Shown piece after piece: positions 41,276 to 46,996 of a DNA stretch of 46,996 bases. Source of the stretch: DATIYF01 sp035517775 (GTDB lineage: Bacteria > Acidobacteriota > Terriglobia > Terriglobales > Acidobacteriaceae); assembly GCA_035517775.1 (NCBI GenBank), contig DATIYF010000074.1, positions 1 to 46,996 of the forward strand, in the 5' to 3' direction. Position numbers and translations under genes: made by a program. Positions within the stretch are counted from its first letter, which is position 1, and every line of letters begins with the position of its first letter. The notes below the pieces were generated by a model. It was given only the letters and a program-made list of their open reading frames with translations, was not told the origin of the DNA and did not search any database.

Positions 41276-42598
41276 ATGAACATTTTTCGCAAGCGGGTGC
41301 GCTGGTTCCTGATCGGCTGGATGTTCGTGATCAGTGCGATCGCCTATCTCGATCGCGTGAACATTTCGATCGCCGGCCCTTCGCTGGAACGGGAATTTCA
41401 TCTGCAGCACGTTCAGCTGGGATGGATATTCAGCGCCTTCGTCCTGGGGTATGCCCTCTTTCAGGCGCCCGGCGGCAGATTGGCGGACCGCTTCGGCCCG
41501 CGGAACATTTTGACTTTGGGGACCGTCTGGTGGGCGGTATTCACGGCGCTGACTGCGGTCGTGCCCTCACGTCTTGTCTCCGCTCTCGCCGTGCTGCTGG
41601 CGGTGCGGTTCCTGCTTGGCACGGGAGAAGCCGTGGTCTATCCGGCAAGCAATCGCCTGGTGGCAAGTTGGATTCCCTCGCAGGAGCGCGGCCTGGCCAA
41701 CGGCTTGATCTTCGCCGGCGTAGGCGCGGGCGCGGGCGTGGCCCCGCCGCTGATCACTTACATTGTGCTGCATCAGGGCTGGCGCTGGTCGTTCTTCATC
41801 AGTTCGCTCATTGGGCTGGCAGCCGGCGTCATCTGGTACGTTCTGGCGCGCGACCAGCCTGAAAACCATGCCCTGGTAACCGATGGGGAAAGAAGCTTCA
41901 TTCGAGCTGGTCTGCCGGCAAGCGGGGGCCAAACCCGCACTTTGTCGTGGCGAGCGATCTTCGCCAGCAAAGACGTGGCCGCGATCACGGTGAGTTATTT
42001 CTGCTATGGCTATGTGGCTTACATTTTTTTCTCCTGGTTTTTTATTTATCTGAGCGCGGTGCGCGGCCTGGACCTGAAGTCCAGCTCGCACTACGCCATG
42101 CTTCCTTTTCTTGCCATGGCAAGCTGCTCGCTGCTTGGCGGCTGGCTCAGCGACCTGATCACGCAGCGCGCGGGTAAGCGCGCTGGACGCTGCGGTCTGG
42201 CCTGCGGAAGCATGGCGCTGTGCACCGTTTTCATCGCCCTCGGCGCCTACGCCCAGGATGTGCGGCTGGCCGGGGTTGTGCTGGCCGGCGGGGCCGGGGC
42301 GCTGTACCTGTCGCAGAGCTCCTTCTGGTCGGTCACTTCAGAAATCGCGGGCAGCTCGGCAGGCACGGTTTCGGGCGTGATGAATATGGGCGGCCAGATC
42401 GGAGGCGCGCTTACCGCGTCTCTGACTCCGCTGATTGCCAAATACTTCGGCTGGGAAACTTCGTTTTTCGTTGCCGCCGCATTGTGCAGCCTGGGCGCCT
42501 TGCTCTGGCTGATGGTGAACGCCGAGCGCGGCCTGGCCCAGATGCAGCAAGCTCTTAGCGCCGGCTCAGCCGGCAGAACTTCAGGAGCGCACCCATGA
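41276..42598 (+). CDS. MFS transporter, hexuronate/anion-cation symporter type
   Basis: I start at ATG 41276 (MNIFRKRVRWFLIGWMFVIS; 440 residues), where the first helix begins; upstream residues in frame cross the divergent promoter region. It has twelve predicted transmembrane helices and the ACS-family landmarks AIAYLDRVNISIAGPSL, LFQAPGGRLADRFGPRNILTLG (loop 2-3 motif), RFLLGTGEAVVYPASNRLVASWIPSQERGLANG and SFWSVTSEIAGSSAGTVSGVMNMGGQIGGALTASLTP. Related proteins import hexuronates, galactonate or tartrate with protons. Its stop overlaps the next start as ATGA. It is probably the importer of the products made by the surrounding exported enzymes. Confidence 0.9.
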   Translation: MNIFRKRVRWFLIGWMFVISAIAYLDRVNISIAGPSLEREFHLQHVQLGWIFSAFVLGYALFQAPGGRLADRFGPRNILTLGTVWWAVFTALTAVVPSRLVSALAVLLAVRFLLGTGEAVVYPASNRLVASWIPSQERGLANGLIFAGVGAGAGVAPPLITYIVLHQGWRWSFFISSLIGLAAGVIWYVLARDQPENHALVTDGERSFIRAGLPASGGQTRTLSWRAIFASKDVAAITVSYFCYGYVAYIFFSWFFIYLSAVRGLDLKSSSHYAMLPFLAMASCSLLGGWLSDLITQRAGKRAGRCGLACGSMALCTVFIALGAYAQDVRLAGVVLAGGAGALYLSQSSFWSVTSEIAGSSAGTVSGVMNMGGQIGGALTASLTPLIAKYFGWETSFFVAAALCSLGALLWLMVNAERGLAQMQQALSAGSAGRTSGAHP

Positions 42599-43371
42599 TT
42601 CAGAAATCAGTTCGGCCGCGCAGGCTGCGGTATGCGGCGGGCACGGCATTTTTGCTGGCGGCCATGTATGTGGGCTTCAGCCTGCTCCGAGTGCCGCCGG
42701 CTTTTTCCCAACCCGCGGAAGCCTCTGCGGCGGCGCTGCTCGATGGCTACAGACATGTTGAAGTCGCCTCGGTTTCGGATGCAATGGAAAAACTTACCGG
42801 CCGGCGTACCTACTTGTCGCATCACATGCGTCCTGTCTTCACCGCCAGGTTCGCCGGCTTTGCCCTTACCGTGAAACTCAAGAAAGAGGAAAATCACGAC
42901 CCCGAGGCTCTGCAGGGCGTGCTGGCCGCGATTGACCAGGGCGCGCCCGACTCGGTTTATGTGATGGTGCTGGAGGATGGCGCCGACATTGCCGGCATGG
43001 GCGGCTTGATGGGAACCGCCATGCAGGCGCGCAATTTCTCCGGCGCGGTGATTGATGGCGGCGTGCGCGACGTGGCCTATCTGACCAAAATTGGATTTCC
43101 TGTGTACGCCCTGGGAATTGTGCCTTCCACCTCGGTCGGCCACTATCGTTTTGCCGGCTCCAACATTCCCCTGGTTTGTGATGGGGTCCAGGTTTCCCCC
43201 GGTGACATTGTCGTGGCTGATACAGATGGCGTGGTGATTGTGCCGCGCGGCCGGGCCGCCGACGTTCTCGCCGCGGCCCAGGAAATGGATTTCAAAGAGC
43301 ATTCCATGTACGCCTACATCGAGAAACTTAAATCTATTGAACAGGCGGTGAAGAAGTTTGGCCGCCTGTGA
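42595..43371 (+). CDS. Second exported RraA-family protein
   Basis: ATG at 42595 overlaps the MFS stop (ATGA) and has AGGAG seven bases upstream, so it is translationally coupled. The 258-residue protein has an N-terminal basic region and hydrophobic helix (RYAAGTAFLLAAMYVGFSLL), a signal peptide or anchor ending near SQPAEA. The core is RraA-like: VEVASVSDAMEKLTGRRTYLSHHMRP, VIDGGVRDVAYL (Arg158/Asp159 conserved) and GDIVVADTDGVVIVPRG. In the loop where relatives usually read G-E/D-L-M/L, this protein has GGLM (136-139), so a conserved acidic residue seems missing. It may have altered activity or be a partner of the other RraA-like protein. Confidence 0.87.
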   Translation: MIQKSVRPRRLRYAAGTAFLLAAMYVGFSLLRVPPAFSQPAEASAAALLDGYRHVEVASVSDAMEKLTGRRTYLSHHMRPVFTARFAGFALTVKLKKEENHDPEALQGVLAAIDQGAPDSVYVMVLEDGADIAGMGGLMGTAMQARNFSGAVIDGGVRDVAYLTKIGFPVYALGIVPSTSVGHYRFAGSNIPLVCDGVQVSPGDIVVADTDGVVIVPRGRAADVLAAAQEMDFKEHSMYAYIEKLKSIEQAVKKFGRL

Positions 43372-43434
43372 GGCCCTCTTTAAGGTAAGATTCGCGCCGC
43401 ACAAGAATTCATTCGTGAGCGGGAGGACGCCATC

Positions 43435-44796
43435 ATGAGCAATTTCAGCTTCAACCGGCGCCACGTCGTCAAGGCCTCGGCCCTGGCGTTAGGCGGCGGC
43501 CTGCTTTGGAGCGAGCCGCTGGAGGCCTATCCCAAAGCGGTGAACACCAACTCCAGCCCCTCGGCGCTGCGCATCACCGACCTTCGGGTAGCCACCATCG
43601 CCAAGCCGGGGCCCAGCCCCTGCCCCATCATTCGCATTGACACCAACCAGGGCGTGTACGGCCTGGGAGAGGTCCGCGACGGCGCCAGCCCGACCTACGC
43701 CCTGTTTCTGAAGAGCCGCATCGTGGGAGAGAACCCTCTGCAGCTCGATAAGATTTTCCGCAAGATCAAGCAATTCGGCGGACACGCCCGCCAAGGCGGC
43801 GGAGTATGCGCCATCGAGATGGCCCTCTGGGATATCGCGGGCAAGGTGTACAACGCCCCCGTTTATGCCATGATCGGCGGCGGCAAGTTTCGCGACAGGA
43901 TTCGCGTTTATGCCGATACCACCGAATCCAAAGATCCCAAGATCTACGCCCAGCGAATGAAAGAGCGGAAAGAGGTCATGGGCCTCACCTGGCTTAAGAT
44001 GGACCTGGGTGTTGAAATGGTCGCCGATACCCCCGGCACGGTCACCGAGCCTTCCGATCTTACCGAATGGGAGCAGAATCAGCTGGAGCATCCCTTTCTC
44101 GCCATGGAAGTTACGGACAAGGGTATCGCCATGCTCGAGGAATATGTGGCCGCTGTGCGCGGCGCAGTCGGCATGGAGATTCCTCTATCCATGGACCATC
44201 TTGGGCACCTGGGCGTGAAATCTATCATTCGCCTCGGCAAAGCCTACGAGAAATACAACTTATCGTGGATGGAGGATGTGATTCCATGGACTTACACTGA
44301 CTTACTCAAGGAAATCTCCGATCAAAGCCCCACCCCCATTCTTACCGGCGAAGATATTTACTTGAAAGAACCCTTCCGGGTGCTTTGCGAAAAGCATGCG
44401 GTAAGCAAAATTCATCCTGATCTCGCGACCTCAGGGGGAATACTTGAAACCCACAAGATCGGCGATATGGCTGAGGAATATGGCGTTCCCATGGCCATGC
44501 ACTTCGCCGGAACGCCGGTTAGCTGCATGGCCAACGTGCACTGCGCCGCGGCCACACTGAATTTCCTGGCCATGGAGAACCACTCGCTCGATGTGCCCTG
44601 GTGGTCGTCGCTGGCTGAGGAGTATGTCTCTGCCCCCATCGTGAATCATGGCTGGATCGAGGTGCCCGGCCGGCCCGGCCTGGGAGTAACTCTCAACGAA
44701 GACGCCGTGCGGCAGCATCTGGCGCCTGGAAGCGGCTACTTCGAGCCGACTCCCCAGTGGGACCATGAACGCTCGTGGGACCGGCTGTGGAGTTAG
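43435..44796 (+). CDS. Tat-exported mandelate racemase/muconate lactonizing enzyme-family dehydratase
   Basis: ATG at 43435 follows GGAGG; the 453-residue product begins with a Tat signal (FNRRHVVKASALALGGGLLWS). It is an enolase-superfamily protein: capping domain to about residue 150, then a barrel with Lys188 in LTWLKMDLG, metal ligands Asp254 (IPLSMDHLG), Glu280 (LSWMED) and Glu306 (ILTGEDIY), and His356 in MAMHFAGTPV as the likely second base. This ligand set supports proton abstraction alpha to a carboxylate, i.e. a sugar-acid dehydratase or epimerase. An insertion with TEPSDLTEWEQNQLEHP is unusual. Family enzymes are normally cytoplasmic, so the Tat signal is notable. It is probably cotranscribed with the preceding gene (63-base gap). 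Confidence 0.9.
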   Translation: MSNFSFNRRHVVKASALALGGGLLWSEPLEAYPKAVNTNSSPSALRITDLRVATIAKPGPSPCPIIRIDTNQGVYGLGEVRDGASPTYALFLKSRIVGENPLQLDKIFRKIKQFGGHARQGGGVCAIEMALWDIAGKVYNAPVYAMIGGGKFRDRIRVYADTTESKDPKIYAQRMKERKEVMGLTWLKMDLGVEMVADTPGTVTEPSDLTEWEQNQLEHPFLAMEVTDKGIAMLEEYVAAVRGAVGMEIPLSMDHLGHLGVKSIIRLGKAYEKYNLSWMEDVIPWTYTDLLKEISDQSPTPILTGEDIYLKEPFRVLCEKHAVSKIHPDLATSGGILETHKIGDMAEEYGVPMAMHFAGTPVSCMANVHCAAATLNFLAMENHSLDVPWWSSLAEEYVSAPIVNHGWIEVPGRPGLGVTLNEDAVRQHLAPGSGYFEPTPQWDHERSWDRLWS

Positions 44797-44840
44797 GTGA
44801 CCGCGTAACACTCCCATTTTTTCTGCTAAGGAAGGTACAA

Positions 44841-46535
44841 ATGCATTGTAAGTCAGTATTTATCATTGTTCTGATGATAGTTACTACGTCTTTGGCCGCC
44901 CAAACTCAGCCGGCCGATGTCGCCGGTCATCAGTGGTGGCAAGACACGGTCTTTTATGAAGTCTATCCCCGCAGCTTCGCCGACAGCAACAACGACGGCA
45001 TCGGCGATCTGAACGGCATCGCCTCCAAGCTCGACTACCTCAAAGACCTGGGCGTGAACGCAATCTGGATCACGCCCTGCTTTCCTTCGCCCCAGGTGGA
45101 TTTCGGCTATGACGTTTCCGATTACGAGAACATTGATCCCATGTACGGTACGCTGGCCGATTTCGACCGGCTGGAGGAGCAGGCCAAGCAGCACGGCATC
45201 CGCATCATCCTCGACTTCGTAATGAACCACAGCTCCGACCAGCACCAATGGTTTGTTGACTCGCGCTCGTCGCGAGCTTCGGCGCACCGCGACTGGTACA
45301 TCTGGCGCGACAGCAAAGGACTGGGCAAGCCCCCCAGCAACTGGATTTCGATCTTCGGCGGCTCGGCCTGGAAGTTCGACCCGAAGACCGGGCAGTACTA
45401 TTACCACATTTTTTATCCCCAGCAGCCGGACCTGAACTGGCGCAATCCCGCCGTGGAAAAAGCCATGTTCGACGTGACCCGATGGTGGTATAAGCGCGGC
45501 GTCGCGGGCTTCCGCCTGGATGCGGTGAACACGCTGTTTGAAGATCCCAGCTTGCGCGACAATCCGGTTCTTCCGGGCAAAGACGAGTACGGCGACCCCA
45601 ACACCGACCCCAGGTACAACGAGAATCTTCCCCAGAACCATGCCCTTCTGCGCCGGCTGAGGGCCGTGGCGGATGAGAGCCACGCGGTGCTGATCGGCGA
45701 AACCTGGACCAGCACCGCCGCCGGGCTGAAGAAATACTACGGCGAAAACAACGACGAACTGCAAATGCCCATGGACTTCATGTTCACCACCGTGAACAAG
45801 CTTTCGCCGCCCGACTTCCGCCGCCAGATCGCCGCCGTCAATGCTTCCGGCGGATGGCCGGTCTACGTGCTGAGCAACCATGATATCGTGCGCTCCTACG
45901 TCCGCTACGGAGACGGCCAGCACAACGACGCCATCGCCAGGATGATGGCCGCCTTCTATCTCACGCTGCGGGGAACGCCGATCATGTACTACGGCGAAGA
46001 AATCGGGATGACTAACAACGACCCCAAGCGAAAAGAGGACGTCAAAGATCCCATCGGAAAGCGCGGCTGGCCGAAAGAAAAAGGCCGCGACGGCGAACGC
46101 ACGCCCATGCAGTGGAACGAAGCCGCGAATGCCGGTTTTTCCACCGCCAAGCCCTGGCTGCCGGTGCCGCCCACTTACAAGAGCCACAACGTAGAAGCTG
46201 AGCTCAAAGACCCGGCTTCCATCTTGCAGGTCTATCGCCGTGTTTTGTCTTTGCGGCATCAGAACGCCGCGCTGCGCGATGGCGACTACCTTCCTCTGAA
46301 CGAGAACGATCCTCACGTGCTTTCCTATCTGCGGCGATACCAGAACCAGGCGGTGCTGGTCGTCGTCAACATGTCAGGCCAGCCGCAGGAAGAGAGCTTC
46401 GACCTGCACGCCCTGGGATTAGGAAGCAAGTGTCACACCCTTCTGCGTACCGCCGGCAGCGGCCCGAGTGACATCCCGCTAAGCCACGTTTCCTTGGCCC
46501 CGTTCGCTGCCTATATCGGCGAGATCATAAAATGA
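44841..46535 (+). CDS. Exported GH13 alpha-glucosidase-like protein
   Basis: ATG at 44841 follows AAGGAAGG, and a Sec signal peptide begins at once (KSVFIIVLMIVTTSLAAQ); the frame to 44775 is rejected. The 564-residue product is a GH13 enzyme of the oligo-1,6-glucosidase / alpha-glucosidase type: WWQDTVFYEVYPRSFADSNNDGIGDL, region I DFVMNH, region II GFRLDAVN (nucleophile Asp227), region III LIGETWT (acid/base Glu287) and region IV LSNHDIVR (Asp348). The C-terminus has the beta-sandwich with LSYLRRYQNQAVLVVVNMSG. It should release glucose from alpha-glucosides in the periplasm or outside the cell. It lies 44 bases downstream of the dehydratase gene. Confidence 0.95.
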   Translation: MHCKSVFIIVLMIVTTSLAAQTQPADVAGHQWWQDTVFYEVYPRSFADSNNDGIGDLNGIASKLDYLKDLGVNAIWITPCFPSPQVDFGYDVSDYENIDPMYGTLADFDRLEEQAKQHGIRIILDFVMNHSSDQHQWFVDSRSSRASAHRDWYIWRDSKGLGKPPSNWISIFGGSAWKFDPKTGQYYYHIFYPQQPDLNWRNPAVEKAMFDVTRWWYKRGVAGFRLDAVNTLFEDPSLRDNPVLPGKDEYGDPNTDPRYNENLPQNHALLRRLRAVADESHAVLIGETWTSTAAGLKKYYGENNDELQMPMDFMFTTVNKLSPPDFRRQIAAVNASGGWPVYVLSNHDIVRSYVRYGDGQHNDAIARMMAAFYLTLRGTPIMYYGEEIGMTNNDPKRKEDVKDPIGKRGWPKEKGRDGERTPMQWNEAANAGFSTAKPWLPVPPTYKSHNVEAELKDPASILQVYRRVLSLRHQNAALRDGDYLPLNENDPHVLSYLRRYQNQAVLVVVNMSGQPQEESFDLHALGLGSKCHTLLRTAGSGPSDIPLSHVSLAPFAAYIGEIIK

Positions 46536-46595
46536 CCGCCTGAGGCTGCAGTTGGGCGGAGAAGAATCGCGGAGACGTAGCCCAGGAAAACCTTC

Positions 46596-46667
46596 AACCA
46601 CGAAGGGGCACGCAGATTTACGAAAGTTGCATGGATTTCCTTTGGCGCCTTCGTGCCCTTTGTGGTG
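46596..46667. repeat. CACGAAGG-type inverted repeat
   Basis: AACCACGAAGGGGCACG (46596-46612) and CGTGCCCTTTGTGGT (46652-46666) form near-perfect inverted arms about 40 bases apart. It is the same family as 3007-3083. Confidence 0.7.
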
Positions 46668-46731
46668 ATCGCTTTGTCAAACAGACTCACTACCGGGAAG
46701 CGCCATGCTTCGACCATGGCGGGGCGATGAG

Positions 46732-46840
46732 CGACCTGAGACATAGGTAACAGATTGTACCGCCACATGGGTGACACTTTTCGAGAAGGAGGGAAAGATG
46801 CCCTGGAAGGAGGTGCGTTCTGTCACCCATGTCTCGGGGC
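46732..46840. mobile_element. Collapsed remnant of an IS481-like insertion sequence
   Basis: GACCTGAGACATAGGTAACA (46732-46751) is an imperfect inverted copy of TGTCACCCATGTCTCGGGGC (46821-46840), with 17 of 20 positions agreeing. A third related motif (CACATGGGTGACA) lies at 46763-46775. Between them are GGAGG and an ATG at 46797 followed by CCCCTGGAAGGAGG. With one C fewer this would read Met-Pro-Trp-Lys-Glu, the start I recall for IS481-family transposases. The whole looks like two element ends with the interior deleted and a frameshift in the first codons. The assignment rests on memory of family motifs. Confidence 0.4.
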
Positions 46841-46856
46841 TGGACCGCAAGGGATA

Positions 46857-46934
46857 TGGTAGGCCCGAATGGACTCGAACCATCGACCTCTTCCGTGTCA
46901 AGGAAGCGCTCTAACCAGACTGAGCTACGGGCCT
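46857..46934 (-). tRNA. tRNA-Val (anticodon GAC)
   Basis: Read on the minus strand, a 78-base gene folds as a complete cloverleaf: acceptor AGGCCCG/CGGGCCT, D-arm GCTC/GAGC, anticodon stem CTTCC/GGAAG with loop TTGACAC (anticodon GAC, valine codons GTC/GTT), variable loop AGGTC and T-arm GATGG TTCGAGT CCATT. The 3' end ACCA is encoded in the DNA. It lies 17 bases from the IS-like remnant. Confidence 0.97.
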
Positions 46935-46946
46935 ACAGTGCTTAAA

Positions 46947-46976
46947 ATCATACGCTGGCGGCGTTGCGAGCGTAAA
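46947..46976 (-). promoter_or_regulatory. Probable promoter of tRNA-Val
   Basis: On the minus strand TTTACG (46976-46971) and TATGAT (46952-46947) are 18 bases apart, placing the start a few bases before the tRNA 5' end. This is consensus match only. The rest of the right edge (46977-46996) shows nothing further. Confidence 0.4.
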
Positions 46977-46996
46977 GCCGCCGCCGCTGGCTCGGC

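Larger units (their letters stand above)
46536..46856. other. Intergenic region with a dispersed repeat and IS-end remnants
   Basis: This is 321 bases between the GH13 stop and the tRNA. It contains a CACGAAGG repeat (46596-46667) and a cluster of TGTCACCCATGTC-type motifs (46732-46840) described separately. No gene with a credible product is present. Confidence 0.6.

Noticed and set aside
44853..46316. A 487-codon open frame on the minus strand
   Set aside because: It is antisense to the GH13 gene, whose catalytic motifs are intact; the antisense product is Val/Gly-rich with no domain.

Overview
The window looks like a chromosomal segment of an acidobacterium (Acidobacteriota, probably Terriglobia/Koribacter-like). 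The pointers are high G+C, a very large carboxypeptidase-regulatory/TonB-type receptor followed by TPR and FG-GAP/ASPIC-UnbV proteins, many Tat- or Sec-exported enzymes, and intergenic regions packed with short dispersed inverted repeats. This placement is inference from gene style; no 16S or other phylogenetic anchor is present. I recognise 39 protein genes (one partial at the left edge) and one tRNA. There is no rRNA, CRISPR array, prophage or intact insertion sequence.

Layout. 0-4 kb (minus strand): a partial unknown gene, a LolA-like carrier, a small membrane protein, serS and a CPBP protease. 4-9 kb: an exported C45/phospholipase-B-like hydrolase, then on the minus strand a YbaK-type deacylase, an FmdB zinc ribbon and a membrane protein joining a regulator-like N-terminal domain to two malectin domains, then a TPR protein. 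9-20 kb: UbiX, a ChaN-like fusion, a YdeI-like protein, LarB, a triple-BON protein, DoxX, purB and mutS2. 18.7-20.9 kb: a Gfo/Idh/MocA dehydrogenase paired with a sugar isomerase/epimerase. 21-25 kb: an exported M20 peptidase and an exported class C beta-lactamase-like hydrolase. 24.9-32.2 kb: gatC and gatA separated by repeats, a lipoprotein, cysS, pgsA with a translationally coupled small protein, a four-helix membrane protein and a chloroperoxidase-like hydrolase.

32.3-46.5 kb is the most coherent functional block. On the minus strand lie a TonB-type receptor, a TPR protein and a seven-repeat FG-GAP/ASPIC-UnbV protein. Next comes a Tat-exported glucose-fructose-oxidoreductase-like enzyme with an exported RraA-like protein. 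Diverging from these are an MFS hexuronate-type transporter, a second exported RraA-like protein, a Tat-exported enolase-superfamily dehydratase and an exported GH13 glucosidase. Nearly every enzyme carries an export signal. I infer a cell-envelope pathway that hydrolyses a glucoside, oxidises and dehydrates the sugar or sugar acid, cleaves it by an RraA-type retro-aldol step and imports the products. This is the best candidate for an undescribed system here, but the substrate and enzyme activities are not proven by sequence.

The right edge carries tRNA-Val(GAC) with an encoded CCA, abutted by what looks like the collapsed ends of an IS481-like element.
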